Assembly (NCBI GenBank): GCA_029779385.1
Contig: JAKPAQ010000298.1
Span: 1-12,871 of the forward strand
Reading direction: 5' to 3'
Length of the DNA: 12,871 bases
Source: Actinomycetes bacterium
GTDB lineage: Bacteria; Actinomycetota; Actinomycetes; Propionibacteriales; Nocardioidaceae
In this document: positions 1 to 6,727 of the stretch, piece by piece
Position numbering within the stretch: position 1 is the stretch's first letter
Layout: every line of letters starts with the position of its first letter
Position numbers and translations under genes: made by a program
The notes under the pieces: model-generated
What the model was told of the DNA's origin: nothing
Seen by the model: only the letters and a program-made list of their open reading frames with translations
Database searches by the model: none

Positions 1-1127
1 CGAGTGTGGACGTCGCTAAAGCCGATCACCGCGCCGCGCATCGCCGGATCAGCTTGCGGGTTCGGCGTCCAACTCGGCAACGTCACTAGACCTGCCGAGC
101 CGGGCGAGGTGGAGGCCACCAACTCGTCGAGAAGTTCCTCGGGAGTTCGATGCTGATCGGCCGCCAACTCGCGTTCACGCAAGCCGAACTCCTCGGTGAA
201 CCAGGACACCAGCCAAAGCCCGCGCATCACCTGAACTTCGGTGTGGAAGGCACCGCCGATCGCGGCCGGATAAGGCGGCAACTGCGGCTGGATTTCGACG
301 TATTTGCGAGTGAAAACATTGAACGTGGCGGTCGTGCCGTAACTGATGAAGCCGGTGTCCGGCTCGAGCGCGCCCGCACCGAGCAAGTCGCAGGATTTGT
401 CGCTAGCCCCAGAAATGAACGCCAACCCAGCCGGCAGTCCAGTCTGCTCGGCGGCCTTCTTCGTGATCTGGCCACACGGCTGGCCCGGCTCTATCAGGTC
501 AGGCAGTTTGGCCCGTTCAATCCCGAACGCGAACGACCGCAGATTCTTTGGGCCGGCCCAGTCGGTCTTTCGCACGTCAAACGGCCACGGCCCAAACACG
601 TTCGCGGTCGACTCGACGAACTCGCCCGTGAGCCGGTGGGTAAAGAAGCCCGACAGGAACAAGAACTTGTGGGTCCGGTCCCAAATTTCGGGTTCGTGCT
701 GGCGCAGCCAGTTCGCCCGCGAATACTCGATCGCGAACTTGAGCACGTCGTGCGCGCCGCTGAGCCGGCTGGCCCCAAGCAGCAGACCCGTGCCGGTCTT
801 GGCCGCGTCGGCTCGTCGCTCATCCATCCAAACGATCGCCGGGCGAAGTGGGATGCCGTCGGTGTCGACCGGCAGCACCGTCTGGCGCTGAGTCGACAAA
901 CTCACCGCGCTCAACCTGGCTGGATCTACGCCGGCGAGCACGCGGTTGGTCGCCTCGCAGAGTTTGTCCCAGTAGTACTGCCCGTCCTGCTCTGCCCAGC
1001 CTTGCTTGGGCGACACGTATGGGGTGATGGTGACTTTCTCCAGCGCGACGATTTGGCCGGAAAGGTCGACTAGGGCGGCGCGAATCGATTGGGTCCCCGC
1101 ATCGATCGCAACGACTAAGTCGCTCAC
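1..1127 (-). CDS. FGGY-family carbohydrate kinase (C-terminus cut by window edge)
   Basis: ATP-dependent sugar/polyol kinase of the FGGY family, acting in the cytosol. The reading frame is open from a GTG at 1127 through the left edge, giving 375 residues of a family that is usually about 500. Visible: the N-terminal phosphate-binding segment AIDAGTQSIRAAL (residues 7-19), the STQRQT segment (78-83), AIVWMDERRAD (97-107), the catalytic-base motif GASDKSCDLLGAG (240-252, Asp243) and the start of the ATPase lobe, ISYGTTATF (261-269). Glycerol kinases normally have QRET where this protein has QRQT, so the glutamate that contacts glycerol is a glutamine. The substrate is therefore uncertain and I do not call it glpK. 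The GTG overlaps the stop of the upstream oxidoreductase (GTGA, 4 nt), so the two are co-transcribed and probably translationally coupled; only a weak AAGG precedes it. The context suggests a polyol or a three-carbon substrate. Confidence 0.9.
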   Translation of the reverse strand, partial: MSDLVVAIDAGTQSIRAALVDLSGQIVALEKVTITPYVSPKQGWAEQDGQYYWDKLCEATNRVLAGVDPARLSAVSLSTQRQTVLPVDTDGIPLRPAIVWMDERRADAAKTGTGLLLGASRLSGAHDVLKFAIEYSRANWLRQHEPEIWDRTHKFLFLSGFFTHRLTGEFVESTANVFGPWPFDVRKTDWAGPKNLRSFAFGIERAKLPDLIEPGQPCGQITKKAAEQTGLPAGLAFISGASDKSCDLLGAGALEPDTGFISYGTTATFNVFTRKYVEIQPQLPPYPAAIGGAFHTEVQVMRGLWLVSWFTEEFGLRERELAADQHRTPEELLDELVASTSPGSAGLVTLPSWTPNPQADPAMRGAVIGFSDVHT

Positions 1128-2821
1128 TTTCGAACCTTGGTGTCAAAGCCCAACGTCCAGCCCGGGTTCATGATGTGGTGCGGGTCGAAGTGTTCTTTCA
1201 GCGCGCGCAGCACGTTCATCTGCGTGGTGCCCAAATGCTCTTCCATGAGCGGCCCGGTCAGTTCGCCGGTGCCGTGGTGGTGGCTGGGCGAGCCGCCGTT
1301 TTCGATGATCGAGGCCAAGATCTTGGACCGGAACTCGAAGTATTCCTCGGGGCTCTGCGGTTTCAGGATGAGGATGAAATACAGGTTCGTGCCAGCCGAG
1401 TAGAAGTGCGAAGCGTGCGTCATGCACACCGTGCCGGGTCGAGCCTTGATCAGTTTTCGGACGTTGCTGTGGACGTCGTGCAGGTTGTCCCAAGTCACCG
1501 AGGTCTCGAAGGTGTCGATGATCATCGAGAAGTCCACGATGTCGTTTCGCACGTGCACATCCGAATAACGGCCGCGTTCCCATGCTTTGGTGGCCATCGC
1601 GGTCAGGTTGATGCCGCCGTGGGCTCGGCCGACGGCCAGCGCAGATTTGGCGACGTGGGCGGCGAACTTCTTTTCGCCCTCGGCGTTACCGAGCAGCAGA
1701 CAACGACCGCCAGGCAGCATCTTTCGGCTGGTCAAATACTTCTGGGCCAGTCCGCCGTCGAAACCCTTGAGGGCCAGGGCGCGCTCGGTTTCCTCGGGGT
1801 CAGAAATCCGCAGGACGGCCGGCTTGCCGAACTCGCCCTGAGTGATCTCGCGGGCGGCGTCGACCGCGGCCTCCCAAGTGGGCATCATCAGCGCGAACCG
1901 GGCGGTGTTCTCAGGCTGGTGGCGGTAGATCTTCAAGGTCAGTTCAGTCAGGACACCGAACGTGCCCTCGCTGCCTTTGAGGATGTCGTTCACCTTCGGT
2001 CCGCTTGCTGTTGCGGGGAAGTGCTTGGTCGAAATCACTCCTACCGGGGTCACGTACTCCTGGGCGAGCACCAGATCGTAGGCGTCGCCGTAGTAGGTGG
2101 ACGCTTGGCCCGAGCCCAGCGCGGCGATCCAACCGCCGACGGTCGCCAAATGGAAGGACTGCGGGAAGTGTCCGCCGGTGTAGTTGTGGGCGCTGCCGTG
2201 CAGGTTCTTCGCGTCGTTGAGTTCAGCCTCGTAGGCCGGGCCGAGCATGCCGGCCTGAACGGTGACCGTCTGGTTCAGCTCGTTGACTTCGACGATCTGG
2301 TTCATATGCGTGGTCAGGACCAGGACGACGCCGCCCTCGTTGACTTTCGTGCCCAAGACGACACTCGAACCGCCACCAAAGGGCACGATCGGGATCCGGT
2401 TTTCGTGGCAGTAGGCCACCACTTCGGCGACATCTTGTTTGTGCCGCGGGTGGATTACTAGGTCCGGCAGCAGGGGAGTGTGGCCGCGCCGCAGATCGAT
2501 GTCCTCGTCGAGGCTCTTACCAAGTCCGTACCGAACGCGGCTGACGTCGTCGTCGACCGCATTTTCGTCGCCGACGATCGCGGCGAGGGCAGTGCGGTGG
2601 GTATCGGCCAAGGCAGGACGCTGCTGAACCGCGATCGGTTGGTCGCCGTCTGGGAAGTCGGGCCGGAACTCTTCGGGCTTGATTTCGAACTCTTCGAGGA
2701 ACATTTTGACCCAGCCGGCGCTGGGGTGAGAGGTCGACTTCGGGTCGAACATCAGCACTTCGCGGTAGGTGCCTTCGGCCGGGGGAGTGCTGCGCCATTT
2801 CGGTTCGAACTGTTCGGTCAT
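1124..2821 (-). CDS. FAD-binding oxidoreductase, alkyl-DHAP synthase (AGPS)-like
   Basis: Flavoprotein of the VAO/PCMH fold, 565 residues. The FAD-binding half spans about residues 117-300 and contains the pyrophosphate loop PFGGGSSVVLG (147-157) and GSEGTFGVLTELTLKI (283-298). The C-terminal FAD-oxidase domain carries SHHHGTGE (513-520), matching the His-triplet of eukaryotic alkyldihydroxyacetonephosphate synthase, and SHFYSAGTNLYF (471-482), whose Tyr474 probably corresponds to the AGPS catalytic tyrosine. It ends with HHIMNPGWTLG, the usual terminus of this family. AGPS swaps the acyl chain of acyl-DHAP for a fatty alcohol; whether the bacterial homologue does this or oxidises another hydroxy-acid or polyol phosphate is unknown. 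It is divergent from tetR-glpD and is the first gene of an operon with an FGGY kinase. The ATG at 2821 is chosen because a TAGACT box lies exactly 6 nt upstream, implying a leaderless message. Confidence 0.92.
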   Translation of the reverse strand: MTEQFEPKWRSTPPAEGTYREVLMFDPKSTSHPSAGWVKMFLEEFEIKPEEFRPDFPDGDQPIAVQQRPALADTHRTALAAIVGDENAVDDDVSRVRYGLGKSLDEDIDLRRGHTPLLPDLVIHPRHKQDVAEVVAYCHENRIPIVPFGGGSSVVLGTKVNEGGVVLVLTTHMNQIVEVNELNQTVTVQAGMLGPAYEAELNDAKNLHGSAHNYTGGHFPQSFHLATVGGWIAALGSGQASTYYGDAYDLVLAQEYVTPVGVISTKHFPATASGPKVNDILKGSEGTFGVLTELTLKIYRHQPENTARFALMMPTWEAAVDAAREITQGEFGKPAVLRISDPEETERALALKGFDGGLAQKYLTSRKMLPGGRCLLLGNAEGEKKFAAHVAKSALAVGRAHGGINLTAMATKAWERGRYSDVHVRNDIVDFSMIIDTFETSVTWDNLHDVHSNVRKLIKARPGTVCMTHASHFYSAGTNLYFILILKPQSPEEYFEFRSKILASIIENGGSPSHHHGTGELTGPLMEEHLGTTQMNVLRALKEHFDPHHIMNPGWTLGFDTKVRK

Positions 2822-2827
2822 GACCAG

Positions 2828-2858
2828 AGTCTAACGCCAATGTGACAACTCCGGTCAA
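2828..2858 (-). promoter_or_regulatory. Promoter of the AGPS-like / kinase operon (leaderless)
   Basis: On the minus strand TTGACC (2858-2853) stands as -35 and TAGACT (2833-2828) as -10, spaced 19 nt, a little long. Six nucleotides after the -10 comes the ATG at 2821, so transcription should begin on the start codon itself. No Shine-Dalgarno sequence can fit. Inference from actinobacterial TANNNT leaderless promoters. Confidence 0.6.
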
Positions 2859-2868
2859 TGTGTAACAC
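2841..2868. promoter_or_regulatory. Candidate TetR operator: paired TGTNACA dyads
   Basis: Two self-complementary TGT-N-ACA elements, TGTGACA (2841-2847) and TGTAACA (2861-2867), lie exactly 20 bp apart, about two helical turns on the same DNA face. The second extends to the perfect 9-bp dyad GTGTAACAC (2860-2868). They overlap the -35/-10 region of both divergent promoters, so one bound regulator could control both operons. That TetR binds here is inference. Confidence 0.45.
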
Positions 2869-2869
2869 T
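2842..2869 (+). promoter_or_regulatory. Probable promoter of tetR-glpD
   Basis: GTGACA (2842-2847, 5 of 6 matches to TTGACA) is followed after 16 nt by AACACT (2864-2869), which keeps the A at position 2 and the T at position 6 of TANNNT. Exactly 6 nt later is the GTG at 2876. The geometry mirrors the divergent promoter on the other strand, which supports a leaderless GTG start for the regulator. The -10 is weak, so confidence is moderate. Confidence 0.4.
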
Positions 2870-2875
2870 AGATTC

Positions 2876-3472
2876 GTGAGTACCCCGACCCAGAGCCCGC
2901 CAGTGATCGGCGACGCTATCTTGTCGGCCGCCTACGACTTGCTATGCCAAGTGGGGGCCAGCAAACTCACCATCCAGCGGCTCGCCGATCAGGCCAACGT
3001 CTCACGCATGACCGTGTACCGCCGGTTCGGCGACCTCGACACGGTGCTGCGCAAAGTGATGACCGCCGAGATCGTCCATGCCGTCGCCGAGGCCGAAGCC
3101 GCCTCGGCCGACGCCGAAACCGCCCGCCAACGAATCGGCACCGCCGGCGCCCAAGTCGTGTCAGAACTTGCCAGCCACCCCGTATTTCGGTCAATCCTGA
3201 GCAACGATGCGCAGGCGGTCCTACCGCTGCTGACTGAACGTTTCGGCTCAGGCCAAACGGTCTTGCGAGATCACGTCGCCACCCACTTGGCCACCGGGAT
3301 GACCAGCTTGGGCGGCGACGGTTCGGTCCGAGACGCAGACCCCACCGAACTTGCCTTCATGCTCGTTTTGGCCTGCCAGTCGTTCGTCCTTTCGGCCCAA
3401 CTTGTTAGCGAAAACGTCGCGGACCCGACCGCTCACATTCAGGCCCTAATCGAAGGCTGGCTGAAACCATGA
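2876..3472 (+). CDS. TetR/AcrR-family transcriptional regulator
   Basis: One-component repressor, 198 residues from the chosen start, normal for the family. The N-terminal helix-turn-helix is clear: LTIQRLADQANVSRMTVYRRFGDLDTVL, residues 31-58, with the typical TVYRRFGD recognition-helix end. The remainder is an all-helical ligand/dimer domain rich in Ala that gives no clue to the effector. I prefer the GTG at 2876 to the in-frame ATG at 2858, because the ATG would place the first residues across the candidate operator and lacks a Shine-Dalgarno, whereas the GTG sits 6 nt after a -10-like box. The stop overlaps the glpD start (ATGA, 4 nt). It is divergent from the AGPS-like gene with 54 bp between starts, so it most likely represses both operons and itself; the inducer may be a glycerol- or lipid-derived metabolite (inference). 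Confidence 0.9.
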   Translation: MSTPTQSPPVIGDAILSAAYDLLCQVGASKLTIQRLADQANVSRMTVYRRFGDLDTVLRKVMTAEIVHAVAEAEAASADAETARQRIGTAGAQVVSELASHPVFRSILSNDAQAVLPLLTERFGSGQTVLRDHVATHLATGMTSLGGDGSVRDADPTELAFMLVLACQSFVLSAQLVSENVADPTAHIQALIEGWLKP

Positions 3473-4971
3473 ACCCTGACCTGAACGCGGCCAGGCGAAG
3501 CGCCGACCTCGGCGAACTGGCCGCCGGCGAACTAGTCGATGTGCTCGTTATCGGTGGCGGTGTCACCGGTGCGGGCGTGGCCCTGGACGCGGCCAGTCGA
3601 GGGCTGAAAGTCGCCCTAGTCGAACGAGACGATTTGGCGTCGGGCACCTCGAGATGGTCGAGCAAACTAATTCACGGCGGCCTGCGCTATCTGGCGACCG
3701 GCCAAGTTCAGGTCGCCTATGAGAGTGCGCAAGAACGCGCCCACCTGATGAACAAAATCGCGCCGCACCTGGTGCATCGACTCGCCCAAGTCATGCCGAT
3801 TTACGACTGGACGAAAAAAAGCGACGTTGCACTCAACGGGGCCGGACTTGGCGCCGGGCATGTGCTGAAGATGGTCGCTCGCACCGGAAAAGCGCTGCGC
3901 CCGCCGCACTGGGTCGGCGCCGAAGCCGCGCTCGAACTGGCGCCGGGGCTAAAGCGCGAGGGGCTACGTGGCGCGTTGGTTTCCTATGACGGCCAAGTCG
4001 AAGACGACGCCCGCCTAGTGATCGCGATCGCTCGGACCGCGGCAGCCTACGGCGCCCGCATCGTCACCAGATGCGAAGTCGACCGGGTCACCGCCGGCGG
4101 CGCCGAAGTCACCGACCGGCTCACCGGCGCCAGTTTTCAGATCCGAGCAAAAAACATCATCAACGCGACCGGCGTCTGGGCCGACGAGTTGGATACAACA
4201 ATCAAACTTGTGCCCTCGCGCGGCACCCACGTCGTCGTCCCGTCGGCGGTGCTGGGCGAGCCGACGGCTGCGATCTTGGCTGCAGTGCCAGGGGAGTTGG
4301 GACGTTATGTGTTCGCGCTGCCCCAACCAGACGGGGTCAGCTACGTCGGCATCACCGACGTCGAAGAGACCGCTCGGCCGGTGCCGCGAGTGCCGGAACC
4401 GACCGCCGAGGAAATCGCTTGGATCCTGTCGGTGCTCTCGCGGGTAGTTGATCGCGAAGTCCTGCCCAGCGACGCGGTGGGCGCCTTCGCCGGCCTGCGG
4501 CCGCTGGTCGCGCCGGCTGCGGCGGGGGACTCAACCGCCGATATCTCGCGCGGGCATTTGGTGAAGCGAACTGGCAACCTCATTACGGTCACTGGCGGCA
4601 AACTAACCACCTATCGCCGGATGGCCGAAGAGGCAGTCGACAACGTAACCGGATTGGCTTGCATCACCCGAGAACTGCCGTTGGTCGGCGTCGGTCCAGT
4701 CGCGGCCACCGCGCCGGAGCGACTGCGGCGCCGCTACGGCGTCGAAGCGCACCGAATCATGCAGTTAGCCCAGGGCGACAAAACGTTGCTGGCGCCAATC
4801 GCCGACGGAATACCCGTGCTCGGCGTTGAGGTAGTCCATGCGGTTTTGCACGAAGGCGCTTTGGGCGTCGATGACGTGCTGGAGCGACGTACTCGCTTGT
4901 CGCTGGTGCCGAGTCAGGCAGAAAAGGCAAAGCCTCGGGTAGCGGAAATAATCTCCGCCACCCGAGGCTAG
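3469..4971 (+). CDS. glpD: FAD-dependent glycerol-3-phosphate dehydrogenase
   Basis: Oxidises sn-glycerol 3-phosphate to dihydroxyacetone phosphate, passing electrons to the quinone pool at the membrane face. At 500 residues it matches E. coli GlpD (about 501). Seen: the FAD Rossmann motif VIGGGVTGAGVALDAASRG (27-45), SKLIHGGLRYL (65-75), NATGVWADEL (232-241), GTHVVVP (252-258), YVGITDVEE (292-300), AGLRPL (341-346, Arg344) and TGGKLTTYR (375-383, Lys378). These last segments carry the conserved substrate-binding basic residues. The DAO C-terminal domain (about 405-498) ends with a typical HEGAL..DDVL.RRTRL stretch. It is translationally coupled to the TetR gene and faces the convergent sucB gene across 13 bp. 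Its last codons form one arm of a terminator hairpin. Together with the divergent kinase it would feed glycerol-type carbon into glycolysis as DHAP. Confidence 0.93.
   Translation: MNPDLNAARRSADLGELAAGELVDVLVIGGGVTGAGVALDAASRGLKVALVERDDLASGTSRWSSKLIHGGLRYLATGQVQVAYESAQERAHLMNKIAPHLVHRLAQVMPIYDWTKKSDVALNGAGLGAGHVLKMVARTGKALRPPHWVGAEAALELAPGLKREGLRGALVSYDGQVEDDARLVIAIARTAAAYGARIVTRCEVDRVTAGGAEVTDRLTGASFQIRAKNIINATGVWADELDTTIKLVPSRGTHVVVPSAVLGEPTAAILAAVPGELGRYVFALPQPDGVSYVGITDVEETARPVPRVPEPTAEEIAWILSVLSRVVDREVLPSDAVGAFAGLRPLVAPAAAGDSTADISRGHLVKRTGNLITVTGGKLTTYRRMAEEAVDNVTGLACITRELPLVGVGPVAATAPERLRRRYGVEAHRIMQLAQGDKTLLAPIADGIPVLGVEVVHAVLHEGALGVDDVLERRTRLSLVPSQAEKAKPRVAEIISATRG
4931..4969. terminator. 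Bidirectional hairpin between glpD and sucB
   Basis: AGCCTCGGGTAGCGGA (4931-4946) pairs with TCCGCCACCCGAGGCT (4954-4969): 16 positions with a single A/C mismatch and a 7-nt loop. It lies wholly inside the glpD 3' end, reaching the first base of its stop codon. On the plus strand no U-tract follows; on the minus strand the next bases are T-rich (TTGCCTTTTC), so it may terminate the lpd-sucB transcript more effectively. A stem this strong at a convergent junction is most simply a shared terminator. Confidence 0.75.
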
Positions 4972-4984
4972 TTAGCTCAGTTCG

Positions 4985-6709
4985 TCAGCCGAGTTCGCCG
5001 TCGAAAGCGCCGGCCTCAAGCCGTTCCTTGATCGCAGTCAAGAAGCGGCCAGCGTCGGCACCATCGATGATCCGGTGGTCGTAGGTCAACGCGAGGTAGG
5101 CCATCGAGCGGATCGCGATCGATTCGGAGCCGTTGTCGTCGGTGACCACCACGGGGCGGCGCACGATCGAGCCGACACCCAAAATCGCTACCTGCGGCTG
5201 GTTGATGATCGGCGTATCGAACAGGGCGCCGTTGCTGCCGAGGTTGGTGATGGTGAAGGTTGCCCCACTCAACTCATCGGGCGCGATCCGGTTCGTGCGC
5301 GTACGATCGGCGATGTCGGCAATCTTGCGCGCCAAGCCGGTCACGTTCAGGTCGCCGGCATCCTTGACCGTCGGCACCAGCAAACCGCGCTCGGTGTCAA
5401 CGGCGATCCCCAAATGCTCACCGGCCGGGTAGGTGACCGTGCCGGCTTCGACGTCGAGGGCTGCGTTCACTTGCGGGTAATGCTTGAGTGCTTCGATCGC
5501 GGCCTTGGCGAAGAACGGCAAGAAGGTCAACTTCGTGCCTTCGCGCTTGGCGAATGCGTCCTTGTGCTCGTTGCGCAGACGGACAACTTCAGTCACGTCG
5601 ACTTCGTGCACCTGGGTTAGCTGGGCGCTCATCTGCAGCGACCCGACCATCCGTTCGGCGATGATCTTGCGCAGTCGTGACAAGTTCTCGGTGCGACCAC
5701 GAAGCGGCGACGGTGTTGACGGGGCGGCTGTGGCCGGTGCCGCTTCGGCGGCCGGCTGAGCATTTGCGGCGGCGTCCAAGATGTCTTGTTTGCGGATCCG
5801 GCCACCCACGCCAGAGCCGGTAACAGTTGCTAGATCGACGCCATGCTGTTTGGCCAGCTTGCGCACGATCGGAGTTACGTAGCCTTCGCCTGAAGCCTCT
5901 GCAGCGGCGGCCGGAGCAGCAGGAGCCGCAGGTGCAGCCGGGGCAACAGGAGCAGGCGCTGGCGGCGGAGTCGGTTCTGGTGCAGGCGCTGGCGGTGCCG
6001 GAACTTCAGCAGCAGGGGCCGGGGCGGCAGGAGCCGGAGCAGCTGGAGCCGGGGCAGCACCTTCGGCGCCGATGATCGCCAGTTCGGCACCAACCTCGAC
6101 GGTCTCGTCCTCGGCAACCTTGATCTCAAGTACGACACCAGCAATCGGCGACGGAATCTCGGTGTCGACCTTGTCGGTGGAGATCTCTAGCAACGGCTCA
6201 TCAACCTCGACCCGGTCGCCAACGGCCTTGAGCCACTGAGTGACCGTGCCTTCGGTGACGCTCTCGCCCAACGCAGGCAGTGTTACCGCTTGACCGGAGG
6301 CGCTACCAGCAGGTGCGGCCGGGGCCGGTTCGGCAGCAATTTCGCCAGCAGTAGGCGGTTCGGGCGCCGGCTCGGGCGCTGGGACAGGTTCGGGCGCTGG
6401 TTCGGGCACTGGGGCCGCAGCAACCGGCTCGGGTTCAGCCGCCGCGGGGGCGGCTGCGCCGGCACTTTCGCCAGCCTCGCCGATGATCGCAAGCACCGCA
6501 CCAACTTCGACGGTGTCGTCTTCTTCGGCGCGGATTTCCAAGATGGTGCCGGCAACCGGCGACGGGATCTCGGTGTCGACCTTGTCGGTGGAGATCTCCA
6601 GCAGCGGTTCATCGACGGCTACTTGGTCACCGACGGCCTTGAGCCATTGGGTGACGGTGCCTTCGGTGACTGACTCGCCGAGTGCGGGAAGGGTGACTTC
6701 GGTGGCCAT
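4985..6709 (-). CDS. sucB: Dihydrolipoamide acyltransferase (E2), two lipoyl domains
   Basis: Core E2 of a 2-oxoacid dehydrogenase complex; transfers the acyl group from its lipoyl arm to CoA. 574 residues in order: lipoyl domain 1 (2-77, Lys43 in STDKVDTE), acidic Pro/Ala/Glu linker (about 80-138), lipoyl domain 2 (141-216, Lys180), Ala/Pro linker (about 217-272), peripheral-subunit-binding domain (276-314, [26 protein letters not shown]), short linker, and the catalytic domain (about 337-574) with active-site [13 protein letters not shown] (544-556; His545, Asp549). Usually annotated SucB, but in Corynebacterium and Mycobacterium this protein (AceF/DlaT) is the pyruvate dehydrogenase E2, and the oxoglutarate complex uses an E1-E2 fusion. 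I keep the common symbol without asserting the substrate. AGAGGA (mRNA sense) ends 4 nt before the ATG; the gap from lpd is 18 nt, so the two form an operon. Confidence 0.93.
   Translation of the reverse strand: MATEVTLPALGESVTEGTVTQWLKAVGDQVAVDEPLLEISTDKVDTEIPSPVAGTILEIRAEEDDTVEVGAVLAIIGEAGESAGAAAPAAAEPEPVAAAPVPEPAPEPVPAPEPAPEPPTAGEIAAEPAPAAPAGSASGQAVTLPALGESVTEGTVTQWLKAVGDRVEVDEPLLEISTDKVDTEIPSPIAGVVLEIKVAEDETVEVGAELAIIGAEGAAPAPAAPAPAAPAPAAEVPAPPAPAPEPTPPPAPAPVAPAAPAAPAAPAAAAEASGEGYVTPIVRKLAKQHGVDLATVTGSGVGGRIRKQDILDAAANAQPAAEAAPATAAPSTPSPLRGRTENLSRLRKIIAERMVGSLQMSAQLTQVHEVDVTEVVRLRNEHKDAFAKREGTKLTFLPFFAKAAIEALKHYPQVNAALDVEAGTVTYPAGEHLGIAVDTERGLLVPTVKDAGDLNVTGLARKIADIADRTRTNRIAPDELSGATFTITNLGSNGALFDTPIINQPQVAILGVGSIVRRPVVVTDDNGSESIAIRSMAYLALTYDHRIIDGADAGRFLTAIKERLEAGAFDGELG
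5880..6450 (-). repeat. Low-complexity Pro/Ala/Glu linker DNA and duplicated lipoyl domain within sucB
   Basis: Two Pro/Ala-rich linkers are encoded by short-period degenerate repeats, about 5890-6060 (Ala/Pro) and about 6300-6450 (EPAPEP type). They flank lipoyl domain 2, which duplicates domain 1. A 32-bp stretch at 6156-6187 recurs exactly at 6567-6598, 411 bp away. This is normal swinging-arm linker architecture. Confidence 0.7.
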
Positions 6710-6727
6710 ATTGTCCTCTGTCCAGTC

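Noticed and set aside
150..1073. 307-codon plus-strand open frame at the left end
   Set aside because: Antisense to the FGGY kinase, which has all family motifs; no start signal and Arg/Pro-rich shadow composition.
1..1127. Calling the kinase glpK
   Set aside because: The glycerol-contacting Glu is replaced (QRQT), and the overall motifs do not match canonical glycerol kinase; FGGY family only.
1175..2461. 428-codon plus-strand open frame opposite the AGPS-like gene
   Set aside because: Lies wholly antisense to a clear 565-residue flavoprotein; its translation has no recognisable domain, and long antisense frames are common in GC-rich coding DNA.
2858..2875. ATG start for the TetR regulator
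   Set aside because: Lies inside the candidate operator, has no Shine-Dalgarno, and adds six residues not typical of the family; GTG 2876 fits the leaderless pattern. Not fully excluded.
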